DNA of 64,000 bases from Cylindrobasidium torrendii FP15055 ss-10. Its lineage: Eukaryota; Basidiomycota; Agaricomycetes; Agaricales; Physalacriaceae. Below the pieces are notes generated by a model. It was not told where the DNA came from, did no database searches, and saw nothing but the letters and a program-made list of their open reading frames with translations. Shown here piece after piece: positions 1 through 10,777 of this stretch. Positions within the stretch are counted from its first letter, which is position 1; each line of letters begins with the position of its first letter. The position numbers and the translations under genes are program-made. The stretch lies in the NCBI GenBank assembly GCA_000934385.1, contig KN880483.1, forward strand, positions 1-64,000, written 5' to 3'.

Positions 1-455
1 GTAAGAAGCACCCAAAACGTCCACATCTCAAAAAAAGCTAGCGTTGACAATAGCAACGCAGACGAAAGTAGCGGACGCTGGAAGGTCTTCTGGTCGAGGA
101 CTGGGGTTCGGAGCTCGAGCCAGGTTTTAGTGGGTATGGGGCCAGATTAGCTGGAGATTGAGAAGGAAGGAGAAGCAGAGGAGAAAAGAGAGAGAAGAAG
201 GGAGGATCGAGGGAAGAAGGCCTTGGATTACAAACCGATTCCGATCCCTTAGTCATCACAAAGGGATTGACGACTAAATTGAGCTTGGACCTTTAGCGCT
301 TCTCATTGGTTACTTCCTACATAGCTTTATGGTTGCAGTACTAACGCTATCCATATCCAAATAGTAGCTTACTCTCACCCATAGGCATTTCCTCTAAGTT
401 GCGTCTAGAATTGTACTACATACCGTAAGACTATATTCTCGAGTATATAACGCGA
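1..455. other. No gene recognised at left edge
   Basis: I see no supported gene here. A 73-codon minus-strand frame at 38-259 is rich in Ser and Pro with no recognisable motif and is probably chance. The stretch may be 5' flank of something outside the window. Confidence 0.4.
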
Positions 456-568
456 GGGGCGTATTCAAGTCGCCTAGAGCCTAGGTGCTTTTGAGTCACC
501 TAGTTTCTGGGTTTGTAGATTGAGGCGACTCAAAAGCACGTAGCGTTAGGCGACTTGAATACGCCCCC
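456..568. repeat. Fold-back inverted repeat, about 113 bp
   Basis: The left arm begins GGGGCGTATTCAAGTCGCCT at 456 and continues to a GTGCTTTTGAGTC block ending near 497. The right arm (527-568) carries the reverse complement of both blocks, the first 20 bases and the last 14 matching exactly with a short mismatched patch between. About 29 bp form the loop. The shape suits a solo fold-back or MITE relic, or a transcribed hairpin. No target duplication is obvious. Confidence 0.75.
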
Positions 569-570
569 GG

Positions 571-866
571 CGTCAGCTGCACTACTTTACTGCAAGGAAA
601 TACCCATTACCTACAATCATTTCGGTGTATCAAGCCCCGTCTTCAACAGAGACGCGAGGAACAGTACTAGGAGAAGGTTGGAGTTCGACCGGGTAATGAT
701 GTTTGCGGGCATGCGGTACTCAAAGCTGGATTCCACGATGAAGAACTTGATGAATACGGAGAAGGGAGCGAGGGAGTTGCTCAAATACGTGCACGGAACG
801 GAGAGATTCAAGCAGGGGATATTTGGCGATGGCCTGAAGTGGATTGAAGCGAATCGCCGGAGATGA
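571..866 (+). pseudogene. Unidentified ORF fragment downstream of hairpin
   Basis: An open frame of about 98 codons follows the fold-back repeat directly, with no ATG until about 697, and ends with an Arg-rich tail at 866. It contains the stretch KNLMNTEKGARELLKYVHGT. Composition looks coding rather than random, but I do not recognise a family. It could be the 3' remnant of a transposon-borne gene or a terminal exon. Neighbouring repeats and the truncated GH27 gene downstream favour a decayed region. Confidence 0.25.
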
Positions 867-1329
867 GGGAGGAGACAATACCGCGACAAAGAGAAACAAA
901 AAGCCAGACACGCAGAGGAGAAAAAGCAAGGGGAAGCTTTATTGGAGTGCCCAACGAGTTCAACAAGGGCTCACGAGCGCCAGCTCGAGTACATCAAGTA
1001 TAGGAGTAGAATACGGTAGCAGAAAAGGAGAAAGTACATATGTAGCGCGTAGCTAGATAGGTACTTAACGGATCACCCTCACATACGTTACTGCGTAATT
1101 GGATCTTTGAAAAAGAAAAGAAAAGGAAAAGGTTGGAAAATATGAAGAAAAACGTCCCAGCTCAGGAAGTCCCACACATACGCGCCGCGTAGAAGGCCGT
1201 GATTTTTCCTCACAAGGGCGCTACCGGTAGATAAATAGCGGCCATGCCGCTCCCCCGAACATCTGGGCACCGGCCAATCATCCTGCCATCGCGGCGCTTG
1301 ATGCCGAAGTCCAGCGCCGCGCCGTAACG
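867..1329. other. No gene recognised
   Basis: Short overlapping minus-strand frames cover 1088-1425, but they run into the GACGC minisatellite and take their open length from repeat composition. Nothing here is supported as a gene. Confidence 0.4.
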
Positions 1330-1545
1330 CACATCCAACGACGTCTGACGCCTGACATCGACGCGTCCAACGACGTCTGACGCCTGACGTGGACGCGTCC
1401 AACGACGTCTGACGCCTAACGTCAATGCGTTTACTGACGCTGACTCCCGACGCTGATGCGCCCGATGCCCGACGCTGATGCGTCTAACGCCCGACGCTGA
1501 TGCGCCCGACGCCGACGCTGATGCGTCGGCGGCCTGACGCGGGCC
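1330..1545. repeat. GACGC-rich minisatellite, two repeat families
   Basis: At 1330-1425 a unit of about 32 bp containing CCAACGACGTCTGACGCCT occurs three times, diverging towards its end. From about 1436 to 1525 a second, shorter family built on GACGCTGATGCG plus a CCCGA-type spacer occurs about four times. The pentamer GACGC recurs throughout. It is strongly GC-rich compared with the AT-rich stretch that follows. There are no unique spacers, so it is not CRISPR-like. Confidence 0.85.
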
Positions 1546-1572
1546 GCGTCCTTTGTGCCTAGGATAAATGCA

Positions 1573-1913
1573 ACCTGAAATATCTTCTTTTTCTTACTTT
1601 TTTTCTCAGGGCAAAAGATTGATAGAAAGTTGTTGTTTTGCTTCGCGTTTTTCTGAGGAAAAATTTGTTATTTCAGGTCATTTTTTTTGCCGCATGAAAT
1701 TGATCGTTTCAGGTCACGGGACAGGGTAGTATATCGTAATTTCCGATCCTCTTTTGTCCTGGTAAAATTACGTAGTTGTGAACATATTTCACCTTGAGAA
1801 AAAGGATGAGAAAAAGGATGAATATCAGGATCCCTCTTTTGCCGCTTAAAATAGCTCTTTTCCGGATCAATTTTATTTGAGCAAAATGCTGGCCAAAAGA
1901 GGATATTTCAGGT
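1573..1913. repeat. AT-rich element with 19-bp terminal inverted repeats
   Basis: The left end reads ACCTGAAATATCTTCTTTT (1573-1591). The right end (1895-1913) is its reverse complement with one mismatch. Internal copies of TTTCAGGTCA lie near 1673 and 1708. The 341-bp body is AT-rich with no ORF. No target duplication is visible next to the ends. It is a candidate miniature inverted-repeat element or a decayed transposon. It lies about 45 bp upstream of the point where GH27 homology starts. Confidence 0.5.
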
Positions 1914-1957
1914 ACCGTTCAACTATGGGAAAAATTGTTCTTTTCCCGGAGTGTGCA

Positions 1958-2772
1958 TGGGCCTCCGACTTCTATGGACACAACGACATGGATGGTCTAG
2001 AGATGTAAGCAGAGTCTTGGCTCGATGCATGTCTGCTGATAATTCATCAGTGGAAATGGGGAGCTGACCTACGAAGAGGCCAAAACCCATTTCACCGCCT
2101 GGGCATTGATGAAGTCGCCTTTGCTCATCGTGAGTTCTTGTATTTGTAGACCAACATAACGCTCACTGACCTTGCTGAAGAGTACACCTGTACGCAAATT
2201 CACAGCCAGCTGATCGTGTAACATTGACAGACGCACTAGCTCGCTTCATTGTCCGACGAAAACCTGGAAATCTTGAAGAACACCGAGCTCATTGCCATTA
2301 ACCAGGATTCTGTTGTTGGTACCGGCGTCGTCCCCTTTAGATGGGGTTACAATGTGAGCTTCCGCGCCTAAACTCTTACTACCACTCACAAAGTGCTTGG
2401 CAGCCCGACTACGTTTCTGACAACTTGCACCCTGCACAATACTGGAGCGGTCGGTCCGAGAACGGCACCGTCATCATGCTCATCAACGTGCTGGACGACG
2501 CGGCCGATATGGCCTTCAATTTCACGGAATCGCCGTGGCTTCGTTGGGGGAGACAGTACGCTGTCCGGGACTTGTGGACCCATACAGACAATGGGGTATC
2601 GGTGAGGACATATACAGCAGCCGGAGTACCTGCGCATGGATCTGTTGCGTTGTTGCTGACGGATGCCGGAGAGGAGCCGCAGGATGCAGGGTTGGCGCCT
2701 TGCGCGCTGTACGAGTACTGGGGAAATCCGTGGTGTGTGGACCAGAATGGGACGAAAATCCAGCCGCCGTAA
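1958..2772 (+). pseudogene. Truncated GH27 alpha-galactosidase remnant
   Basis: Family GH27 enzymes remove terminal alpha-galactose from oligosaccharides and galactomannans, usually after secretion. Here only the last part is recognisable: WASDFYGHNDMDGLEI, then after an intron (about 2005-2050) GNGELTYEEAKTHFTAWALM and KSPLLI, then SDENLEILKNTELIAINQDS, then after a GTGAG...CAG intron (about 2367-2404) PDYVSDNLHPAQYWSG and the C-terminal beta-domain, ending in a stop at 2772. The signal peptide and the barrel half with the nucleophile and acid/base aspartates are absent; upstream lie an AT-rich element and a minisatellite. The GTD motif usually following SPLLI is not readable across 2130-2240, where a TAG lies in the frame entering the next block. 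A distant 5' exon cannot be excluded, but a relic is likelier. Confidence 0.75.
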
Positions 2773-3012
2773 ATAAGAACGATTTTAGGGCTTGTATGGC
2801 GAGTCGTTGTTGGACGTGATTTCAGATGTGATGCCAATTTTTTTGGACATGGTCGTTAACATAGAAGCGGGATGATGGCACTCCGCACAAAGCCGATCGT
2901 GATCGATTGATCCGTTGTAAGCCCTAATATCACCGAGAGTCGACATGTGGGGAAGCAGAAAGCAAAAAAGTTTTGCCGCTGCCTCTCACCTCAACCACCA
3001 TCTTCGCACATT

Positions 3013-3825
3013 ATGACCTCCACGTTCCTCAGCCTACCCGTCGAACTGTTGCTCGACATCTCGCGCCTGGCGCTCGTCGAATCCAGGCCGAGCGTGCTGT
3101 CGACAGTCTGCAAGGACTTCACCAATGTTGTCAACGCTGCGCTGTATCATACAGTTACCCTCGACAATGCCCGGCGCTCGGCACTCTTTTTACAGACTAC
3201 CAAGAGCCACCTCCGCCTCCTCCAGAACATTCGCCATCTGGTCGTCACCGCGGACGACCTCAAGCAACAATCTTGGGCAGCCATCTGGTGCATGCTCCCC
3301 CAAGCATCTGGCCTACTCTCCCTGACCCTCGAGGACGGCAGCCAGGTGAAGCAGCTTGCGTCGTTCCTCGGGGAACGCACGCTCGATTTCTTTTCGAGCA
3401 TCACCCTCCGCGAATTCTCCGACGTGCCCTCTTCCCCACGCAGCTACATCGGCTCACCACTCACCCGGCTGCGTGTCTGCACCCCCAGCGACGTGTGGTT
3501 CTCGCCGTCGACCATCCTAGCCACATTCGCGTGCCCACCGCAGCTTACACATCTCCAACTTGCACGGCGCATCAATGGGAACGAGGACAACGACGCTGTC
3601 TTTACGGCTGAAATCAAAGGCATTTTGGAGACCTATCCTGAACTCAGGGCGTTGACCGTGAGCCTGTACGAGCCAACGTGGCCAACGACGACGGAGGAGG
3701 CCGATGTCGAGGCGAGTCATATTTGGGGCCAGTTGCGTGAGATTGGCGACGACCGGCTAAAGGTAGTCCGGGGTCAGTATGAGGATTGGATGACTTCCCC
3801 ATGGGCCTCCGAGTGCTGCGTCTAA
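3013..3825 (+). CDS. F-box-like protein, single exon
   Basis: Single-exon gene of 270 residues from the ATG at 3013; the frame stays open upstream to 2947, but the 3013 start puts the F-box at the extreme N-terminus as usual in this family. Residues about 4-45 (FLSLPVELLLDISRLA, then VCKDFTNVVNAALYHTVTL) match the basidiomycete F-box-like pattern. The rest resembles the leucine-containing substrate region of such proteins. F-box proteins of this type usually pair with Skp1 in SCF ubiquitin ligases; the target cannot be inferred. It ends with a Trp-containing tail (DRLKVVRGQYEDW) often seen in this group. The family is large and fast evolving in mushrooms. Confidence 0.75.
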   Translation: MTSTFLSLPVELLLDISRLALVESRPSVLSTVCKDFTNVVNAALYHTVTLDNARRSALFLQTTKSHLRLLQNIRHLVVTADDLKQQSWAAIWCMLPQASGLLSLTLEDGSQVKQLASFLGERTLDFFSSITLREFSDVPSSPRSYIGSPLTRLRVCTPSDVWFSPSTILATFACPPQLTHLQLARRINGNEDNDAVFTAEIKGILETYPELRALTVSLYEPTWPTTTEEADVEASHIWGQLREIGDDRLKVVRGQYEDWMTSPWASECCV

Positions 3826-4498
3826 GCACAAGAGGGTGGCCACCTTTCACACAGTCTAGATTTCATAGAGCACGACTGCCTGGTATATGTTTTTTTTTAC
3901 TACATACATAGAGACTACTCTACAGCTTGTACCACATTCTGTAGTGGTTACTTCTAGATTTCGACCGTTAGATCTTGTAGCGCACGCTCTCCCCTAATGA
4001 ACGCCATTGTCCTTTGCCTTGCTCCTTTTCAATGAGATATCCAGAACTTCTGGGACAGCATTAAGCCAACACTCGCCCTCCGTGGCTTCCCGGTGGGAGA
4101 GCACTGTGCCGCGAAATGGAATGCCAGAGTTTTTATCCACAGTCTTGAACTGGCCAGAACTAGTAGTCATTCTTGGCTCCAATTGGACTTGAACTCGAGT
4201 TGAGCTTGCGGAATCGTCCCAAGGACGTGACCGCGATATTCACGTGATGTCCTGCTTGAGACCGCGGTCCGCGGCGCGTCTTCCGTATTGACTATCAAGT
4301 ACGGCGCAAACGCACTACTTGCAATTTCAAGGCGTGTATGCTCTCCATCTGCCATTTCTCTCCAGTCTTCGTATACGCGATAGGCAAATCATTTGGGCAA
4401 AACTTCGACAGCGATTGACACTGACAGCTCAGACAATCGACGATGGACCCACGACTTGCGTCAGAAAAATATTCTGACCTTCTTCTTTTCTGACTCTC
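3826..4498. other. Intergenic, no gene recognised
   Basis: About 670 bp without a supported gene. Short frames on both strands at 3994-4570 overlap each other and show no motif. It probably holds the 3' flank of one F-box gene and the promoter of the next. Confidence 0.5.
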
Positions 4499-5916
4499 AT
4501 GGACGGAAGCTGGGGTAGGACCCCGCCTTTCTTTCCCTAAGGCCTCGAGTTGAACTGCCGAGGTAGACACAGTCTTGCGGCAACCCCCTGCGCTGCCAGA
4601 GCCCTCGAATGAGCCACTGTCGCCACAGCTTGAGGCGGAAATACGCCCTTATATCAAATCATTGCAAGCTCAGCGCAAAATTCTGAAACAGAGATCAGCC
4701 ATTTACGATTTATCTGGAGGAATGTGGCAATGCGAGGTATGCCAGTTATTTGCTGTGTGTCGCTGCAACGGCCCAGCCCATCATTTTATTGCAGGTGGAG
4801 CGTGACTGTGATACCAATGCTCAACTCGTCCTCATCGAAAACCTAATGAAGAAATACAAAACGGTTCTATCCTCATCTGCACGCCGACGCATCCCACCCG
4901 AACTGTGGGCAGAAATATTCCTATACTGCAATAACCGCGAAGTCACTTCCTTCACGTACGACTCATCGCCACTCGTTCTCTGCCGCGTCTGCTCCGTCTG
5001 GCGCTGGATAGTTCAACACGACCACAGACTTTGGCAGACGCTCAACTTCAAGAACACCCAACGGGCATGGCGCGTTGGGCTCTCGCATTTAACAGCTGGC
5101 GCGATCACCCCTAAAGCTGTTCATTTCACCTTCAAGAACAGCCATGGCGACGCGCTGCAGAATGACCCCCAGGTATCCGCATTCATCGAAAACAGCGCCC
5201 CGCACTGGAAGACGTTCGGATTGCATTCCTACCTTACAGACGACACAGACGTACGCAGGCTTCTTCAGGATGGGCTGCTTTCGTATCCCATGCCAGATGT
5301 GGAATCGTTAGTGCTAGAAATCGCGCACTTTGGGCACCCCTCAGAAGGTCCACTGAAATTGAACATGCCAAAACTGCGTTCGTTGACGCTTCAGCATAAC
5401 CAGGAGATGCAGAAACTTCATCTCCTCCTCCCCAACATCCCAACTCTGGAAGAATTCAAGGCTCACTGCGCAATTCTCTCGACGGACCCCATATTCTGTT
5501 TCTTCCTACCGATGCAACCCCAGCTGCGTCGATTAACACTCCGGATCGTCAAGCCTGGATATGACCAACCGACTGTGTCACTCCCAGCGCTCACGTTCAT
5601 CGAGCTGCATTCGGACCTCGAAGAGCATTTGGCTTTATTCCTGGTGCGGTTCCATTTACCAGCGCTGCGCGAGCTTGTCTTCTCGAACCATGGCCATCTC
5701 GTACACTTTTCCAGAATGGAGATGTTGTTTGAGACGCTGGTGAAGATGGAATGTGAGCTCGAACGGTTGACATTCATTGGGTTCATGAATATGGGTTACA
5801 CAAGGCGCATGGTGAGGCAGTTGGCGAAGGACATCCCGTCGTTGAAGAACGTGTCCTTCTTATCTCGCACGGGTCGTGAAGGTTCAAACATATTAGCGTT
5901 GGAATCGGGAGGGTGA
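4499..5916 (+). CDS. F-box protein with N-terminal coiled coil and LRR-like region
   Basis: The main body has the classic mushroom F-box layout: an N-terminal helical stretch (PQLEAEIRPYIKSLQAQRKI), then RRRIPPELWAEIFLYC, then a VCSVWRWIVQHDHRLWQTL block, followed by leucine-rich segments to the stop at 5916. An intron at 4737-4794 (58 nt) joins the coiled coil to VERDCD. There is no in-frame ATG in the coiled-coil exon, so I place the start at 4499 in a 16-nt first exon (M-D-G-S-W), joined by a 58-nt intron 4515-4572. That first exon is an inference. Role by family: substrate receptor of an SCF ubiquitin ligase. It is not a recent tandem copy of the F-box gene at 3013, since the sequences differ throughout. 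Confidence 0.75.
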
Positions 5917-6077
5917 TTGGGAGATGATAGTTTGACTTGTGGATTTTTTGCAGCGCACTTGTGGTATATCATGTTCGTGACCGTTTGGATATGGACCCAA
6001 ATAATGAACAGATTAATTAGCTCACAGTACACACAAAGCAACAGCGACGGAAAACATCTAACGGTCACCGCATTGAC

Positions 6078-7844
6078 CTAGAGCGTAAACTCGAGCAAGT
6101 CAGTCTCGCCCATATCCCACCGCTTGAGGAACTTGAGGCCAGCACTGTCGCCGAGCACCTGGATTTGATGGAGGTTGCGTTCTTTGGCGCCAACAAGAAT
6201 CATCATCGAAATGTCCAAGTTGTACGCTCGAACAGCGCCAACGCCTCCGTTTGGCAGCAACGGCTGTGGGGCATGCTCGTAGTCGGGCGTTTCGGCAAGA
6301 GGTGGCAGGATGATTTCACCTAGCAGATAGTCAGATCAAATCTAGGACCATGTCGGAAAGAGCACTTACTGATGAGTATGCGGCTGTCAGGTTTCATGGC
6401 ACTCTTGATGAGCTTGAGTATCTCAATGTTCACCTCATCAGGCCAATCGTGACTTGACAACAGATTAGTACCGCGATTTTTCACGGGCCTGCGCAATTCT
6501 CACACGACCATGCTCAACTGCAGATGCGTCAGATGTCGAAGCAATCTCACAACAGGGCGGATACTCACATAATAAATATCGCAGCCCGGAATGGGTGCTT
6601 CGGACGTAAAGTCCATGGCTTTGAACTCTATCTTCTGGCTCTCCAGCGCCTGCGGGGCCTCCTTTGGCCAGTATTCATTCTTTGCTTCTTCAATCACAGC
6701 TGGAAGGTCTTGGAGCTTCAAGTTGAGATGTGGGTACTTTCTGTTGATGAGGACAAGGAATTGTCCGAGATTTCCTCCCATGTCGCATACACTCGCACCC
6801 TCGGGGAGGCTTCTCCAAGGATACCCTGATGATCATTGATGTCTTTCTAAGCTACCGTTGAGAATACTTGGGAATTAGGCTTACCGTCGACAATGGCCTC
6901 GCGACCAACGGTGGGGATGAAGGCTGACATAGAACGGTTGAAGTTGATAGCACTCTGCGCGCCCTCCGGAGTTTCCTGTTCAGTACAGCGTGAATGTCAA
7001 TGACCGACAAGACCATGGACTGAAGGAACTTGCTACGCACTTGGAACCAAGCAAACCAGGGCTTGTGATAGCCTGAGCCCTTATTCCACGGAGTATTCTG
7101 GGGGAGTTCGACAAAGCTCATTTCGTGGTCGTTCATGTACGCATTGAGGGCCCTAGCGCCCGTTTGGATGTCAACCGTGCTAGTCACTGTATCAGAATAT
7201 GTGGAAACTGATTTCAAGAAATAGTGCACCAGCTTTTCGTGAAAGCAGACAAGTCATTCTCGGAAACGAGTTGCTGGCTCAAGCGGTTATTCGCAAATAC
7301 CCCATGTTTCACTATAGAAAGTCAGAAATCAAGAACGCAGACGCCACGGCCACGGGAGAATCTCGTCAAGTACCTTCTTGTAGTATGTGTGTAGACGCGA
7401 GTCTTCTCAGGATACGCTCCAATTTCCCCTCATTGAGACCGGTGGCACCTGCAATATCGGAAACAGATACGCCGTCGGGCTTGCCTTTGAGAATGTCGGG
7501 GATCTTGTTCTGGACCAAAACGTCGAGACACCCAGAGTCGTTGAACGACATTACGCGCTGTGCACATGAGTCCGATGCCGTGCATTAAAAAGGATACCAA
7601 GACTAACATTGACAATAGTGTGGGCGGGTGGTGCAACAGTCGCCAAGAGCTGGGCGGATGCACCTTCGAGCAGCGCGAGTGCCTTTCGGAAAGTCGCAGA
7701 GGGAGGAATAGAGTCAGTGGTGTGCACCTTGGTATCATCGAGTGTCGGGATAATAGGGTCAGGGCCTTTCGCATACTCCTGCTCGATTGTCTTCGCCGCC
7801 TCTGTGATGAGCGCGACAAGCTGGTGGACGTGCTCGTTCGACAT
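6078..7844 (-). CDS. SAM-dependent O-methyltransferase (plant/fungal type)
   Basis: Multi-exon gene starting at the ATG complementary to 7842-7844 (MSNEHVHQLVALITEAAKTI). A winged-helix dimerisation region follows (DILKGKPDGVSVSDIAGATG, then EGKLERILRRLASTH), then a catalytic domain with the SAM-binding loop CDMGGNLGQFLVLI and the motif RHIIHDWPDE, whose His is the expected general base. The C-terminal exon ends LKRWDMGETDLLEFTL with TAG at 6078-6080. The family methylates hydroxyls of aromatic or polyketide small molecules, such as the sterigmatocystin 8-O-methyltransferase group. No synthase gene lies beside it, so the substrate is unknown. The SAM loop reads DMGGNLG where DVGGGxG is usual, a modest change. 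Exons are separated by at least six short introns. Confidence 0.85.
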
Positions 7845-8553
7845 GATAGACAGAAGGACAAAGCAATTGGGAAACCTATTCTCATTTGGCAAACCCTACC
7901 TTTCGGACACGCATCAACACACTGTGTCCGACAGTTTGCGCATTTTCCCACCAAGATTGAATATTGAAGTCTAGCCGCACTGGCCATACGATGTAGAAGC
8001 TCTGACACGAGACGCGAAGGCAAGAAGGCCTATAGCGGTCCTTTAAAATGTCCGGAGGATATACCAGAGTGAGGGAGCGAATGATATGAGAATCAACATC
8101 ATGATATCTGGTTTTCCAGCGTAGATTTGGTGTAAACGGTGACCGGTGAAGCTTTGAAGTCGAAGACGATCGGGCGCAAACAAATTAGACATTGTTGCCA
8201 AACATTGAACACAACAATGGACGCCCATCGGGGTTGTTCGTATATGGAAATTGTTCTTGACCAGACGACCTCCTCGGCCTTTCCCAGCATCACCTTAAAC
8301 TGTTCCTTCCACTTCCACTCCATCAACCGGTATTCGCCCGTGGGCGCTCCATGCACGAGGTCCAAATGGCGTTGAGAAAATGCCTTCACATCCCGAAGAC
8401 TGCAACTACTATTATCAAGGGTACATCTGCTTGTAGTACGCATGATGCCTGAGGGACAGCCAAATTTGAGCATTGGCACCGATGCCATTATAAAGGGCTT
8501 CCGCGAAAGTGACAGTGTTTGGCCCAACCGCACACTCTGCCAGCTGTAGTACT
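7845..8553. other. Intergenic between divergent genes
   Basis: About 700 bp between the divergent O-methyltransferase and DUF6534 genes. A 144-codon minus-strand frame at 8099-8533 is open and has plausible composition (EYRLMEWKWKEQFKVMLGKA), but I recognise no domain and cannot connect it to exons. It might be a gene relic. The stretch must also contain both promoters. Confidence 0.4.
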
Positions 8554-10062
8554 ATGGCGTCCAATGAGACAGCGGCCGACCCGCTTTCTCTTCTTCCGCC
8601 TGCAGCAAGTGACCTCATTCCTAATCTTGACCAGAGGTGAGCTCGGCAACACAATTCGCGTCGTGGTCTTAACCAACTTCGTTCACCCAATGTTAGTACG
8701 GCGCCCTTGGTGCGTGTTACCAGAGGTTGGAAGAGCACAGCTAAATCAGTGTTTATCAGCTCGTGGGCTGGATGTTCAATATGCTACTCTATGGCGTTCT
8801 CTTCAATCAAACCTGTATGCGGCTTCCCGTCCGGTGCAAATGGCCGTCATTGATGTAGATGCCATAGATTGGTACTACATGTCATTCCCTCGAGACAGCT
8901 GGAGGCTGAAAGGGCTGGTCATCATCCTCTTAATCCTTGAAAGCATTCAGTCGGCGCTGGTTTTCTACGACGCCCTGGAGGCTTTCGCGCTTCACTTTGG
9001 CTCGTTTGACGCCTTTAACCATGTTCACATGGCTTTCTTGGACATTCCCATCTTGACCTCCATTAGTGAGTATCAAAGACTGGACACTGTCGGGAATATA
9101 TCCACTGACCCCGCGGTAGTTTCATGCATCGTTCAATCTTTCTTTGCTATGCGCATCTATAAACTATCCAAGAACTGGTTCGCTGTCATCTTGGTCGAAT
9201 TGGTGAGCTGTTCACCGTACGCATCGAGTTTTGCTATAACATACATTGATAGGTTGCATTGGTACAAGTTGGCGCCGCTTTCGCAGCTGGGATCATGCTC
9301 TACCCTCTTCAGACTTATACAAATGTGCCCTCGTCCAAGGCGACCATGAAAGCCGTAAGAATGTTTCGACAATAATCTTACGCCTCGTCCCTGAATCTTG
9401 CCCAGACAGAGACATGGCTTGCTTCAAGTGCAGCATGCGATATCCTCATTGCGACACTCATGGTCTACTTTGTCCGTTCGCGTGCCCTTCCCTACAGCGA
9501 AGTCTCATCTATGCCATTCAGCTTTCTCGCCAACCTGCACACTTCAAACCGACCAAGCTGCTGGTCTCGCGTATGATCAGACTCACTGTCGAGACAGGCA
9601 GTATTACAGGTATTCGAATTCTCATTGCTCTTGAGTTCAAGCTCATTCTTGTTTTTAGCCTTTCTTGCTGTCGTTACCGTTATCCTGTTCTCGACAACGA
9701 CAGGCTCGTACTACGCATGTCTCGGCGCCCTTGCTGCCAAACTCTACTCGAATGTATGCTTAGCTATTCTCAACTCAAGGATCTCCATCCGCGAAGGCAG
9801 AGAGGAAATCGCGTCCAACGGCGCGAGTCAAGTATTCAGCGTCGACTCTGGCCAATTCTCACGAAGTGACCCCGTAGCGCGCGGTCCCTTTTCAATCAGT
9901 GTCTCTCGTACTGAAGAGCGACATGTGGATACAAGAATGGGGACGAAGAGCAGGACGGACGTCGGGAAAACATGGTCGGATGGCTTTTCATATGAGTATG
10001 AAAATGGGATCCCACTGGACACTGTAGTAGACATTGGCCGTCCTGCGCACATATCCAGTTGA
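8554..10062 (+). CDS. DUF6534-type multi-pass membrane protein
   Basis: Starts at ATG 8554 (MASNETAADPLSLLPP) and is read through about seven exons. Segments in order: an early TM helix (GWMFNMLLYGVLFNQTY), RLKGLVIILLILESIQSALV, AVVSCIVQSFFAMRIYKLSK, VALVQVGAAFAAGIML, AACDILIATLMVYFVR, then RMIRLTVETGSIT, a further hydrophobic helix, and YYACLGALAAKLYSNVCLAI, followed by NSR and a polar cytosolic tail to 10062. The C-terminal RLTVETG...LYSN...LNSR pattern is typical of the DUF6534 domain, a very large mushroom-specific family with seven-TM topology and no known biochemical role. The exon junction around 8640-8745 is the least certain part. Confidence 0.8.
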
Positions 10063-10777
10063 TTGTTTAGTGTGTAGGCCAATGGAAGCTAAGCCGGTGT
10101 AGCGTTCAATATCCTTTGCCAAGTTGTACATACCGCGGGGCAGACGGCTGTAATTCGACAGACAAGTTCATGGCTCACAAGCGGCATCTTACTGTAACGT
10201 TCAACACTGTTCAACATACGTCCACCGGTGCGCAGGAGGTCAATATAAATACGACATTAAACCAGGATTGAAATGGCTCGAGTGAGGACTCAAAGTAAGA
10301 GAATGTTTCCACGACCGGCGGCCCTGTTTTTCAATTGAAAGTACGGGTCGGTGTGGAGCTGGTGGAGCCACTGCCCACCACAAATGGAAAGCGCGGTTAT
10401 TATACCTCGATGAGGAAGATAGTCCATGACGCCCCATTGTGTGAGCTGTGCATCGTCAGTTGCGCGCAGCGTCGTCGCCACCCTCAAAGGAAAGACAGGC
10501 CGGGATTGGATAAGCCGTGCCGAGCTCCGGCGGCCAAAATGGGCGACACGGCATGACAGTTACGATTGCGGTCACGTCTTTCCCCCTTGGACCCCCATCC
10601 TTTCCCTTCTTTTCTCACAAGTTCAGTTCGACAACTCCTCTTGCCAACAAAATCATCGGCCAAATTTTCTCTCTTTTTGTCACTCCGGGAACTCGATTAG
10701 TGGTGTCCAACCACCTTCAATTCTGCGCTAGCGACGCACTAATTCTCGTTATTATCAACCCCAACTCGACCTAGAAC
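10063..10777. other. Intergenic and promoter of CSC1-type channel gene
   Basis: About 700 bp with no supported gene; short frames on both strands at 10240-10774 overlap and lack motifs. The 200 bp before 10778 are pyrimidine-rich (TTTCCCTTCTTTTCTCAC near 10600), as often seen just upstream of fungal transcription starts. Confidence 0.5.

Noticed and set aside
1330..1545. CRISPR-like repeats
   Set aside because: Units are contiguous and diverge gradually, with no unique spacers, in a eukaryotic genome. It is a minisatellite.
8099..8533. 144-codon minus-strand frame between two genes
   Set aside because: No motif, no clear exon partners and an unusual Cys/Trp-rich composition. Left as intergenic, although a relic is possible.
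6078..10062. Secondary-metabolite cluster around the O-methyltransferase
   Set aside because: The neighbours are F-box and DUF6534 genes; no polyketide synthase, NRPS, P450 or transporter is adjacent, and the terpene synthase lies 31 kb away behind housekeeping genes.
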